This document shows, piece after piece, positions 1 to 8,075 of a DNA stretch of 64,000 nt (the stretch's first letter is position 1; each line of letters starts with the position of its first letter). Source of the stretch: CAYNRA01 sp046293395 (GTDB lineage Bacteria > Bacteroidota > Bacteroidia > Cytophagales > Spirosomataceae); NCBI GenBank assembly GCA_046293395.1, contig JBKBOU010000001.1, positions 930,001-994,000 on the forward strand. The letters run 5' to 3'. The notes under the pieces were generated by a model, which saw only the letters and a program-made list of their open reading frames with translations, made no database searches and was not told where the DNA came from. The position numbers were made by a program, and so were the translations under genes.

Positions 1-189
1 TTCTACTGCGTAGCGTCTTTTATCCGGATTTACTGCGTTTTCGATGAGATAATCTTTGTTCAATCGGTAAAAACTACTCATTTCAGGAGGAAGTGTATAA
101 ATAGCGTATTGATTGATTTTTTGATGACCAAAAAAGCCCCAAAAAAAAGCACTGAATGGCATAGAAAAAAAAAGCAACGCAATTTTCAT
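1..189 (-). CDS. zinc-dependent phospholipase C / P1-nuclease-like protein, N-terminal part (gene runs off the left edge)
   Basis: The 63 visible codons start at the ATG at 189 and stay open to base 1. The first 16 or so residues form a short hydrophobic signal peptide, after which the protein reads WGFFGHQKIN. A tryptophan that would become the mature N-terminus, followed five residues later by histidine, is the arrangement of the first zinc ligands in the phospholipase C / S1-P1 nuclease fold. The continuation (YTLPPEMSSFY, then NPDKRRYAVE) matches, from memory, a Bacteroidota family annotated as zinc-dependent phospholipase C. It is probably a secreted or periplasmic hydrolase. Substrate cannot be judged from this fragment. 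The gene is divergent from rpsT. Confidence 0.6.
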   Translation of the reverse strand, partial: MKIALLFFSMPFSAFFWGFFGHQKINQYAIYTLPPEMSSFYRLNKDYLIENAVNPDKRRYAVE

Positions 190-296
190 GGATATTGGAA
201 TTTAATGTAAGAAATTAGTTAACAGACAATTATCTGTCAAATTCCATAAAAAAATCAAAAAGAAAAAGAGTATAATCAATAAAAGTCAAAAACTTG

Positions 297-327
297 TTGT
301 AAACGGGAGAGATACGTTGTAATTTTG
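297..327 (+). promoter_or_regulatory. rpsT promoter P1 (TTG-N20-TAATTTTG)
   Basis: TTG at 297-299 and TAATTTTG at 320-327 are 20 nt apart, an exact match to the Bacteroidota sigma-ABfr pattern (TTG near -33, TAnnTTTG near -7). Transcription would start near 332 and give an rpsT leader of about 115 nt. Confidence 0.7.
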
Positions 328-379
328 CAGGATTAAGCAGTTTTAAGAGTAAAATTCGCTCATTAAAAGCGAAAAGTAT

Positions 380-410
380 TTGTATTAATCCTACGTAACT
401 CTTAAATTTG
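380..410 (+). promoter_or_regulatory. rpsT promoter P2 (TTG-N20-TAAATTTG)
   Basis: A second exact match lies 83 nt downstream of P1: TTG at 380-382 and TAAATTTG at 403-410, again 20 nt apart. It would start a shorter leader near 415. Tandem promoters are plausible for a highly expressed ribosomal protein gene. Confidence 0.7.
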
Positions 411-448
411 CGACCCGAAAAGGTATGAAACGGTAATTAAATCAAAAT

Positions 449-706
449 ATGGCAAATCACAAGTCAGCACTTAAGAGAATCAGAGCAAACGAAACAAAGC
501 GTTTGAGAAATCGCTACCAACATAAAACGACGCGTACAGCAATCAGAAAATTGCGTGCGTCAAGTGATGTAGAAGAAGCAAAGACTTTATTGAAAGCAGT
601 TTCATCTATGGTAGATAAATTGGCGAAGAGAAACATCATTCATAAAAACAAAGCAGCGAACTTGAAATCAAGCTTGACAAAGCATGTGAACAAATTGGCC
701 GCTTAA
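449..706 (+). CDS. rpsT: 30S ribosomal protein S20
   Basis: The 85-residue product begins MANHKSALKRIRANE and is Lys/Arg-rich throughout, as expected for S20, a small-subunit protein that binds 16S rRNA near the base of the body. Length matches the family. The gene stands alone: two promoters lie upstream and a strong hairpin terminator follows the stop. No Shine-Dalgarno sequence precedes the ATG (AT-rich leader), which is usual in Bacteroidota. Confidence 0.97.
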   Translation: MANHKSALKRIRANETKRLRNRYQHKTTRTAIRKLRASSDVEEAKTLLKAVSSMVDKLAKRNIIHKNKAANLKSSLTKHVNKLAA

Positions 707-727
707 TTTTAGCGATTCGTTTTAGCG

Positions 728-770
728 AGAAAAAGTTCATGTATGAAAGTACATGAACTTTTTCTATTTT
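728..770 (+). terminator. intrinsic terminator of rpsT
   Basis: A perfect 16-bp stem (arms 728-743 and 750-765) with a six-base loop ends in a T-rich arm and tail. It lies 21 nt after the rpsT stop. Confidence 0.85.
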
Positions 771-790
771 CGTGGCAAATATAAAATGCC

Positions 791-1483
791 ATGTATAAAC
801 CAACAGAAACTTTCCAATCGTGGGCGGAAGAAGACAAACCGCGTGAAAAATTAGTTCTTCAAGGCCGTAGTGCCCTCTCCGACAGCGAACTCATTGCTAT
901 TTTATTGGGTTCCGGCACAACCGAACTGTCCGCAGTAGGTTTGGCGCATCAAATATTGACCAGCGTTCAGGGAGATTTACACTTATTGAGCAAATTGAGC
1001 CTCAAGGAATTAACACAATTCAAAGGCATAGGCCCCGCCAAAGCTATCACTATCATTGCTGCCGCTGAACTCGGACGAAGGCGTAAAGAATCTCCCACCT
1101 TAGAAGCTCCCAAAATTACCTCCTCCAAAGATGCATTTCTCGTTTTGCAACCCCATTTGATGGATATTCCACACGAAGAATTTTGGATTTTACTATTAAA
1201 TCGAGCGAATCGTGTCATCAAACCTGTACAAATTAGCCGAGGTGGCGTAGCAGGAACCGTAGCAGACCCAAAGATTATTTTCAAATACGCACTCGACCAG
1301 TTAGCGTCTGCTATTATCCTTGCTCACAACCATCCGTCTGGCAATTTGCAACCTAGCCAAGCTGATATTCAGCTTACTAAGAAATTAGTCGAAGCCGGTA
1401 AATGGCTTGATTTACCTGTCTTAGACCATCTCATTCTATCGGACTATGCCTATTACAGTTTTGGTGACGAAGGTAAAATTTAG
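791..1483 (+). CDS. radC: RadC family JAB-domain protein
   Basis: The 230-residue protein has the RadC layout. An N-terminal helix-hairpin-helix-like part (residues about 1-100, including FKGIGPAKAITIIAAAELGRR) precedes an MPN/JAMM metalloprotease-like domain with the motif AHNHPSGNLQPSQAD near residue 180. The JAMM histidines and aspartate are intact, so a metal site is likely. The molecular function of RadC is not settled; the old link to DNA repair in E. coli is doubtful. Length is normal. The gene lies between the rpsT terminator and a secreted TPR protein, with no clear operon link. Confidence 0.93.
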   Translation: MYKPTETFQSWAEEDKPREKLVLQGRSALSDSELIAILLGSGTTELSAVGLAHQILTSVQGDLHLLSKLSLKELTQFKGIGPAKAITIIAAAELGRRRKESPTLEAPKITSSKDAFLVLQPHLMDIPHEEFWILLLNRANRVIKPVQISRGGVAGTVADPKIIFKYALDQLASAIILAHNHPSGNLQPSQADIQLTKKLVEAGKWLDLPVLDHLILSDYAYYSFGDEGKI

Positions 1484-1552
1484 TTCTTCGTCAACTAATT
1501 GACCCAAAAAGACGTTATCAAAGGACATTCACATAACTAAGAACGTCCAGAC

Positions 1553-2677
1553 ATGATAACGCCTTTTTTTCGCGCACTCCTCCTGACAGCCGCATTAATC
1601 CCGCAACTCACTTACGCACAACTCCTTACCGACGAAGCCGCCAAAAACCACATCAAACTTGGGATGGATAAACTCTATAATATGGAATTTACAGAGGCGG
1701 ACCATCACTTTCAAAAAGTAAAAACAGCGTACGTCAATCATCCCGTCGGTGAACTTCTCCATGCTATTCAGATTCAATGGCAAAATATGCCTGTAGAAAA
1801 AAATCCAACTGCACTGAACAAGTACTTGACGGCACTTGAAAAATCGAAAAAACAGGCGGAAAATTTATACAAAGAAGGCAAATACAAAGAAGAAGCAACC
1901 TTTTTTCTGATTGCTACCTACGGATACATCGCACTTTCTTACAATTACCAAAAAGAGTACTCCAAAGCAGTTCTTGAAGCAAAGCAAGTCTATGGATATT
2001 TGAAAGAAGGAATGAAATACAAGAATCCAGACTTTTTATTCACTACGGGTTTATATAATTTTTACCGAATCCAATATCCAGAAACCCATCCTGTCGTAAA
2101 ACCCGTTATGTTGTTCTTTGAAGGAGGCAATAAGGCTCTCGGCTTGCAACAACTCGAAAGTGCTATTCAAAAAGCCACCTTTTCCCGCGAGGAAGCCGCT
2201 ATTTATCTGACAAATATTTACCTGAAATACCAAAATGACCGTCCCAAAGCGCTACATACAGCTGCTTATCTTGGCAAAAAATACCCCAATAATAAACTTT
2301 TCACCATGCGCTATGCAGAGGCTTTGCTCCTCAATGGGCAGTTTACAGAAGCGGAAAAACAGATAGATAAACTAAAAAACACGCCATCCAACAGCCTTTA
2401 TTGGTTGGCTATTCACACATTTGAAGGGATTTTAGCTGAAATCAGAGATAAGGATAAACCAGCAGCGATGCAGCATTACCAAAAGGCGGCGCAAATGGTA
2501 GCGGATAGACGCTATACCTCTGAATACAAAGGATTAGCTTATTTGGGACTCGCCCGAAACTACTACCACTTGAATCAACCCGAAAAGGCAAAACTATATG
2601 CTAAAAAATGCCAAGAAATTGCCGAGTATCACTGGGTCATCGAAGAGGCAAAACAATGGGAGAAAAAAATCAAATAG
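1553..2677 (+). CDS. secreted tetratricopeptide-repeat-like protein
   Basis: The 374-residue product starts with a clear signal peptide (ALLLTAALIPQLTYAQ). The rest is alpha-helical, with repeated patterns such as KLYNMEFTEADHHF, KEYSKAVLEAKQVYGY, LNGQFTEAEKQID and LNQPEKAKLYAKKC, typical of degenerate TPR helices. No catalytic motif is visible. It is probably a periplasmic or cell-surface scaffold. The start 70 nt after radC fits the signal peptide, and a terminator follows the stop. Function unknown. Confidence 0.8.
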   Translation: MITPFFRALLLTAALIPQLTYAQLLTDEAAKNHIKLGMDKLYNMEFTEADHHFQKVKTAYVNHPVGELLHAIQIQWQNMPVEKNPTALNKYLTALEKSKKQAENLYKEGKYKEEATFFLIATYGYIALSYNYQKEYSKAVLEAKQVYGYLKEGMKYKNPDFLFTTGLYNFYRIQYPETHPVVKPVMLFFEGGNKALGLQQLESAIQKATFSREEAAIYLTNIYLKYQNDRPKALHTAAYLGKKYPNNKLFTMRYAEALLLNGQFTEAEKQIDKLKNTPSNSLYWLAIHTFEGILAEIRDKDKPAAMQHYQKAAQMVADRRYTSEYKGLAYLGLARNYYHLNQPEKAKLYAKKCQEIAEYHWVIEEAKQWEKKIK

Positions 2678-2685
2678 ATGATATC

Positions 2686-2721
2686 AATCGCTCTTTTCTA
2701 CTGAAAAGGGCGATTTTTTTT
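2686..2721 (+). terminator. intrinsic terminator after the TPR gene
   Basis: Arms AATCGCTCTTTTC and GAAAAGGGCGATT (one G-T pair, loop TACT) are followed by a run of T. Confidence 0.8.
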
Positions 2722-2774
2722 GACCTTATTTTTTTTTATCGCAGCTTTGTGATTTGTATAAATTCTCTCAAAAT

Positions 2775-4118
2775 ATGGCAACATTACTTATTCAAAACGC
2801 TCGAATTGTTAACGAAGGACAAATCATTGACGCAGATATTTTTGTAAAAAATGGTCTTATAGACCAGATTGGAAGAAATCTATCGTTTCCGGCAGACACA
2901 TACATCGATGCAGCCGGAAAATATGTTTTACCCGGTGTTATAGACGACCAAGTGCATTTCCGCGAGCCCGGCTTGACACACAAAGCGACCATTTACACGG
3001 AGTCCAAAGCAGCGGTAGCTGGCGGTACAACCACATTTATGGAGATGCCCAACACTGTTCCAAATGCACTTACACAGGAACTACTCGCAGATAAATATGA
3101 AATTGGGAAGCAAAGTTCTCTTGCCAATTATTCATTTTTCATGGGTGCATCAAACGATAATTACGACGAAGCCATGCGCACGAATCTCAAAGACGTATGC
3201 GGCTTGAAAATATTCATGGGGAGTTCAACGGGAAATATGTTAGTGGACAACGAAGTCATTCTTGGGCGGTTATTCGGTAATTTTGAAGGACTAATTGCCA
3301 CCCATTGCGAAGATGAGGCGACTGTCCGAAAAAACCTGGCTGTCTTCAAAGAGAAATTCAAAGATACAGCTGCTCATGAGTTACCAGCAGATATTCATGC
3401 GCTCATTCGTGATGAGAAAAACTGTTACATTTCATCAGAAATGGCAAGTAATCTAGCCAAAAAACACAATACCCGTTTGCATATCTTGCATATTTCTACA
3501 AAAGAAGAGTTGGCGTTGTTTAGAAACGATATTCCACTCGCTGAAAAAAGAATTACGGCAGAAGTTTGTATTCATCACCTTTGGTTTGATGCCGCAGATT
3601 ATGACCAATTAGGCAATCAAATAAAATGCAATCCTGCCATCAAGCACGGACACCGCGATGCACTTTTGCAAGGACTTTTGGATGACAAATTGGATATTCT
3701 AGCAACCGATCATGCGCCACATACATGGCAAGAAAAACAACAAGATTATTGGAGTGCCCCTGCTGGTTTACCGCTCGTACAGCATAGTTTATTGGCTTTA
3801 TTAGATTTTGTAAAACAAGGGAAATTAACCCTTGAAAAAGTCGTTGAAAAAGCCGCTCATGCACCCGCTATTTGTTTCCAAATTGACCGCCGTGGTTTTA
3901 TCAGAGAAGGCTATTGGGCAGACTTAGTGATTGTTGATTTAGATGCTTCCACACACGTGACCAAAGAAAGTCTTTATGCCAAATGTGGCTGGTCTCCGTT
4001 TGAAAACCATACTTTCCCTGCACGTATCGAGCAGACGATTGTCTCGGGACATGTCGTCTATAACCAAGGAAAATTTGATGAATCCGTCAAGGGACAACGA
4101 CTAACCTTCAATAGATAA
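2775..4118 (+). CDS. pyrC: dihydroorotase (class I type)
   Basis: The 447-residue amidohydrolase should interconvert carbamoyl-aspartate and dihydroorotate in pyrimidine synthesis. Visible motifs are PGVIDDQVHFREPGL (first metal motif), GLKIFMGSSTGNM, LHILHISTKEE, the histidine pair in EVCIHHLWF, and DILATDHAPHTW with the catalytic aspartate. The start at 2775 (MATLLIQNARIVNEG) fits the family; an in-frame ATG at 2754 would add seven unlikely residues. The usual HxH reads QVH here. I recall the same substitution in other Bacteroidota dihydroorotases, so it is probably a lineage variant. A 13-bp hairpin follows the gene. Confidence 0.92.
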   Translation: MATLLIQNARIVNEGQIIDADIFVKNGLIDQIGRNLSFPADTYIDAAGKYVLPGVIDDQVHFREPGLTHKATIYTESKAAVAGGTTTFMEMPNTVPNALTQELLADKYEIGKQSSLANYSFFMGASNDNYDEAMRTNLKDVCGLKIFMGSSTGNMLVDNEVILGRLFGNFEGLIATHCEDEATVRKNLAVFKEKFKDTAAHELPADIHALIRDEKNCYISSEMASNLAKKHNTRLHILHISTKEELALFRNDIPLAEKRITAEVCIHHLWFDAADYDQLGNQIKCNPAIKHGHRDALLQGLLDDKLDILATDHAPHTWQEKQQDYWSAPAGLPLVQHSLLALLDFVKQGKLTLEKVVEKAAHAPAICFQIDRRGFIREGYWADLVIVDLDASTHVTKESLYAKCGWSPFENHTFPARIEQTIVSGHVVYNQGKFDESVKGQRLTFNR

Positions 4119-4135
4119 GAAAACAGAAGGGCGAA

Positions 4136-4172
4136 AAAGGTATTGGAATTTTGTATTTTTCCAATACCTTTG
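4136..4172 (+). promoter_or_regulatory. 13-bp inverted repeat overlapping a promoter for the cobalamin riboswitch
   Basis: AAAGGTATTGGAA (4136-4148) and TTCCAATACCTTT (4159-4171) are perfect complements with a 10-nt loop. The right arm contains TACCTTTG (4165-4172), a -7 match, and TTG at 4143-4145 in the left arm lies 19 nt upstream, a good -33 spacing. The element could terminate the dihydroorotase transcript, act as an operator, or both. Confidence 0.65.
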
Positions 4173-4177
4173 TGGCA

Positions 4178-4369
4178 GTTTGAGGTGTCTTTCAAGGGAA
4201 ATCTAGTTTCTTGGTAGGACTTAATAGGGAATTGTGTAAGCACAAGCTGTCCCCGCAACTGTACGGTTTATTTGTGTCTTAAAGCACAAAGTCGTTTGTC
4301 TGCAATGCCACTGCCGTTTTGGTGGGAAGGTTCCAAACGATAAACCAAGCCAGGAGACCTGCCTCAGAC
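4178..4369 (+). promoter_or_regulatory. cobalamin riboswitch
   Basis: The core landmarks appear in the expected order: TTAATAGGGAA, then AGCTGTCCCCGCAACTGTA, AAGTC, GCCACTG, GGGAAGG, and the B12 box AGCCAGGAGACCTGCC at 4348-4363. A closing P1 stem can be drawn between GTTTGAGG (4178-4185) and CCTCAGAC (4362-4369). It sits 75 nt upstream of the start of a TonB-dependent receptor, so adenosylcobalamin (or a related cobamide) should repress receptor synthesis, as in E. coli btuB. Confidence 0.95.
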
Positions 4370-4444
4370 CATTCTTGTTTGTTCTTTACGGAGGATGAAA
4401 ACAAACGAGCGTTCGCCCATTTTTTATTTTTTCTACAAAAAAAC

Positions 4445-6409
4445 ATGCCGTCAACGCGCACCCAACTCGTCTTGGTAGGATTGCTCCTATCTACCCACCT
4501 CTTGTATGCCCAAGAAAAAGACAAATCATTGGACGAAGTAGTCATTACCGCTTCAAAATTCCCACAAAAACAAGACCAATCCGGGAAAGTCCTTACCGTA
4601 CTGTCAGACTCCCTCCTCCGCTCTCAAGCTGGTCGCTCGCTTTTAGACGTTCTCAACACACAAGCCGGGCTCGTTGTTGTAGGAAGCGGACAACCGCTTG
4701 GAAGTGTCCAAACTCCTTTTTTACGTGGCGCCGGCGCTGGTTCTTCCCTTATTTTGGTAGATGGAGTTCCCGTTTTTGACCCCTCCGCAATTTCCAACTC
4801 ATTTGATTTGAACCTCATTCCTTTGGAACAAATCGAACGAATCGAAATCATGAAAGGTGGGCAATCAACGCTTTACGGTTCAGATGCCGTTGCGGGCGTT
4901 ATTCATATCATCACAAAAAAAACAGGATTGAAACCTTTTCAAGTGAGTGCTACACTTTCAGCAGGTAGCTTTGGTACTTATCGAGGAGATGCGACTGTAT
5001 CCGGGAAATCTACAAAATGGAAATACATAGCGGGAATTTCACAGACAAATAGCCAAGGTTTTTCAGCAGCAGACGCCTCCAAATCCGCCGAACCTTTTGA
5101 GAAAGATGGCTTTGCGGCGACTTCAGCGCACGGCACTCTCACTCGCTTTGTATCCGAAAAAGCATCTTTTTATGGCAAATTTTTGCTTAGCCACTACCGA
5201 GCAGACATCGATGAAGGTGCATTTGCAGATGACCACGACTTTGTATCCACGAATACGAATGTCCAAATCGGTTCAGGTTATACATACCAAGGAAAAAAAT
5301 GGGACTGGACGGCGCATTATTTGTACACCCAAACGAATCGTTCTTCGGTCAACGACTCCACATTTGTACCAATTACCGCCTTTTCGTCTTATTCTGAAGC
5401 GAATTTTGCCTCCAAAGCACACTTTGCCGAATGGGTTTCCCAATGGCGCTTTCACCCCAATTTTACACTTTTGAGTGGGTTTGACGTTCGGCAACAAAGC
5501 ATGTCGCAAGATTATTTTTCTATAAGTCCTTTTGGTCGTTTTGATGAAACACCCATCGAATTTGCGCAAGCATCCATTCTAAATACAAGTGCTTATACTT
5601 CACTAAGTAGCCAAGGATTGGGCAAATTTGGATTTGAAATCGGTGGGCGGCTAAACCAACATTCCATCTACAACTTCAATACCTCTTACACAATTAACCC
5701 GTATTGGGTCATTCATCCCCAATTTAAAGCGTTTTTGTCTGTCGCGAATAGCTTCAAAAATCCATCCTTATACCAAATTTATTCAGCGTATGGTAACTTG
5801 GATTTGCAGCCAGAAATTGCTCAAACGTACGATTTTGGCATGCAATTTTCAGGTAAAAAAACGAAAAATTACATACGCGGAGTTTATTTCCGACGCGCCA
5901 TGCGGAATGTCATTTTCTTCCAATCCCTCTCTATTCCGCCTTATGGGCAATACATCAATCTGAATAAACAACAAGACCAAGGAGTAGAAATAGACGGACA
6001 ATTATTTGTTCAGAATTGGCATTTTTCAGGTAATTACACATTTACAACGGGTGAATCAATTGAAGACCAAGGAGGAACAGAAATACGTACGAGTAACCTT
6101 TTACGCCGCCCAAAACACGCAATAAATACAACGATTGGATATCAAATTTCTTCTAAATGGACGGTAGGTGTGCAATGTCAGTATTTTTCTGATCGTACAG
6201 ACCGCTTTTTCAATACGAACACTTTCACTAGTGAGGAAGTCGATTTACCTGCTTATTTTTTAGTGAACATACAGGTTGGATATGCGATTCATGCCAAAGT
6301 GAAAGCATTTGCAAGTATTCAAAATGCGCTTAATACACATTACACAGAAATTTATGGATTTACTTCACGGCCTTTTTCTATACAAAGTGGTTTACAAATG
6401 CAATTCTGA
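4445..6409 (+). CDS. TonB-dependent receptor, BtuB-like (vitamin B12 uptake)
   Basis: The 654-residue outer-membrane receptor has a signal peptide ending LLYAQ. A short TonB-box-like stretch (SLDEVVITASK) follows, then a plug domain with FLRGAGAGSSLILVDGVPV and IERIEIMKGGQSTLYGSDAVAGVIHI, and a long beta-barrel ending in an aromatic residue (LQMQF). It lacks the carboxypeptidase-like N-terminal domain of SusC proteins and resembles BtuB. The riboswitch directly upstream is the strongest evidence for cobalamin as substrate. The start at 4445 was chosen for the signal peptide; the frame is open further upstream, but only through the riboswitch. No btuF/C/D homologue is in the window. Confidence 0.9.
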   Translation: MPSTRTQLVLVGLLLSTHLLYAQEKDKSLDEVVITASKFPQKQDQSGKVLTVLSDSLLRSQAGRSLLDVLNTQAGLVVVGSGQPLGSVQTPFLRGAGAGSSLILVDGVPVFDPSAISNSFDLNLIPLEQIERIEIMKGGQSTLYGSDAVAGVIHIITKKTGLKPFQVSATLSAGSFGTYRGDATVSGKSTKWKYIAGISQTNSQGFSAADASKSAEPFEKDGFAATSAHGTLTRFVSEKASFYGKFLLSHYRADIDEGAFADDHDFVSTNTNVQIGSGYTYQGKKWDWTAHYLYTQTNRSSVNDSTFVPITAFSSYSEANFASKAHFAEWVSQWRFHPNFTLLSGFDVRQQSMSQDYFSISPFGRFDETPIEFAQASILNTSAYTSLSSQGLGKFGFEIGGRLNQHSIYNFNTSYTINPYWVIHPQFKAFLSVANSFKNPSLYQIYSAYGNLDLQPEIAQTYDFGMQFSGKKTKNYIRGVYFRRAMRNVIFFQSLSIPPYGQYINLNKQQDQGVEIDGQLFVQNWHFSGNYTFTTGESIEDQGGTEIRTSNLLRRPKHAINTTIGYQISSKWTVGVQCQYFSDRTDRFFNTNTFTSEEVDLPAYFLVNIQVGYAIHAKVKAFASIQNALNTHYTEIYGFTSRPFSIQSGLQMQF

Positions 6410-6477
6410 AAAAAGAAAATGGAACTACTTCACAGACGAGAATTGTATTGTGATAAATCCAACATACACAACAAAAA

Positions 6478-7065
6478 ATGTTAACACCCAACGAATATGC
6501 CCATTTTTTTGGGAAGAGCCTCTCTTTTTCCGCGTATCAAACGCGTTTTGAAGAAGAAATAGCTGCTGGAGATGCTATTCCGTTTCACGAATATCTACCG
6601 ATGAACTGGCAGCGTATGCAACGAATCGGTAAAACGCTTCACTTAACGGAAGAAATGAGGAAAACGGTAGAAGCCCTCGAAAAACCACTTCACTGGCTAG
6701 TTATCACAGAACATTGGTGTGGAGATGCCGCGCAAATTGTTCCCGTTATTGGGCAAATAGCTGCTTTAAATCCGGAAAAAATCAAATTAGGACTGATTTA
6801 CAGAGATGCAAATCCAGCATTAATGGATGCTCACTTGACGGGCACAAGCAAATCTATCCCGAAATGGATTGTTTTGGATGAAAATTATACATTTTTGGGT
6901 GATTGGGGCCCGCGTCCAATTCCTGCTCAAGCACTTCTTGACACGTACAAAGGACAAGATGTAGATTACAAAGTCACCTCCGAGAAACTCCATGCTTGGT
7001 ATGCGAAAGATAAACAAACGGCATTACAAGTTGAGTTCATAGACTTTTTAAAGCAAATAAACTGA
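6478..7065 (+). CDS. thioredoxin-fold family protein with a single active-site cysteine
   Basis: The 195-residue cytoplasmic protein contains HWCGDAAQIVPVIGQIAALNP around residues 80-100, then a strand-rich region with the cis-proline-like segment KSIPKWIVLDE. This is the pattern of the Bacteroidota thioredoxin-like family in which the CxxC is reduced to WCGDA, so a normal dithiol reaction is not possible. It starts 68 nt after the B12 receptor on the same strand and with no terminator between, so it may be under the same riboswitch. A role in cobalamin handling is only positional inference. Confidence 0.8.
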   Translation: MLTPNEYAHFFGKSLSFSAYQTRFEEEIAAGDAIPFHEYLPMNWQRMQRIGKTLHLTEEMRKTVEALEKPLHWLVITEHWCGDAAQIVPVIGQIAALNPEKIKLGLIYRDANPALMDAHLTGTSKSIPKWIVLDENYTFLGDWGPRPIPAQALLDTYKGQDVDYKVTSEKLHAWYAKDKQTALQVEFIDFLKQIN

Positions 7066-7088
7066 TTTGGGTATGTATGTCTAAAAAC

Positions 7089-7125
7089 AAACAGCGAGCT
7101 TTCATAACTGAAAGCCCGCTGTTTT
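7089..7125. terminator. bidirectional terminator between convergent genes
   Basis: Arms AAACAGCGAGCTTTC and GAAAGCCCGCTGTTT (one mismatch) have a six-base loop and T/A runs on both sides. It separates the thioredoxin-fold gene (+) from the hydroxylase-like gene (-). Confidence 0.75.
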
Positions 7126-7135
7126 TATATACTAA

Positions 7136-7972
7136 TCAGTCGTTTCCTTGCGTTTGCGGCGGTCGATACGGCTGAAACGGAATCTGCAATAAATTTGCTA
7201 AACGGCTATTTTCCTCTTGTTTCATGTGTGTATCCACGCCAAAAACGATTTTATCTGGAGATAAATCACGGTATGTACCGAAAATATGATCCCAAATAGC
7301 AAAAATATTCCCGTAATTGGAATCTGTATAAGGAAGCTGAAAATGATGATGTACTTTGTGCATGTTTGGCGATACAATCAACCAACTCATGCCCTTATCC
7401 AACCATCTTGGCAGCGAGATATTCGCGTGATTAAACTGCGAAAGTACCACAGAAAGTGACTGGTACAAAAAGACAATCCACATAGGTGTACCAATCAGTA
7501 AAACACCGATTGTAGTGAAGATAAAGCGAAAAATACTTTCTCCTGGATGGTGTCTATTGGCAGAGGTTGTATCTACGTGTGTATCTGTATGGTGAATGAG
7601 GTGAAATTTCCACATCCATTTGACTTTGTGCTCAGACCAATGTACGGTATATGCTCCGATTAAATCGAGGGATAATAAACCAATTAGACCATAGAGCCAA
7701 AGTGACATTTCAGGAAGCCACTGCAAGAGTCCAAACTCATTGGCAACAGCCCAATCAGACGTTTTGAGAAGGATAAACGCCAAAGCGAAATTGACGAGAA
7801 TCGTCGTAAATGTAAAAAAGAAGTTTACCCCTGCATGTTTCCATTTATGATACCGAAAACGAACAAGCGGAAGGATGCCCTCCAAAAGCCAAAAAAAGGT
7901 AATTCCGCCAACAAGAATCAAGCTTCTGTGTGAAGACGGAATGGTTGAAAAATAGGAAATGAGTGATTCCAT
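7136..7972 (-). CDS. sterol desaturase / fatty acid hydroxylase family membrane protein
   Basis: The 278-residue protein has several membrane helices and the histidine clusters of the di-iron fatty acid hydroxylase superfamily: HWSEH, HLIHHTDTHVD with nearby NRHH, and HKVHHHF. These residues bind two irons and use O2 to hydroxylate or desaturate a lipid tail. Candidate substrates in Bacteroidota include fatty acids, sulfonolipids, carotenoids and ornithine lipids; the sequence does not distinguish them. It lies downstream of tgt on the same strand, about 100 nt away. Confidence 0.88.
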   Translation of the reverse strand: MESLISYFSTIPSSHRSLILVGGITFFWLLEGILPLVRFRYHKWKHAGVNFFFTFTTILVNFALAFILLKTSDWAVANEFGLLQWLPEMSLWLYGLIGLLSLDLIGAYTVHWSEHKVKWMWKFHLIHHTDTHVDTTSANRHHPGESIFRFIFTTIGVLLIGTPMWIVFLYQSLSVVLSQFNHANISLPRWLDKGMSWLIVSPNMHKVHHHFQLPYTDSNYGNIFAIWDHIFGTYRDLSPDKIVFGVDTHMKQEENSRLANLLQIPFQPYRPPQTQGND

Positions 7973-8075
7973 GTATGATTTGACTAATATTTGTTTAATT
8001 AATTATTGAAATTATGCAAAAATAAACAAATCCTCATTTCAAGCTAATTTTTTAACGTAATTCATTTACCCCATT

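Noticed and set aside
4319..4444. Upstream extension of the BtuB-like receptor into the riboswitch (42 extra codons)
   Set aside because: The stretch is riboswitch RNA and the signal peptide begins at 4445.
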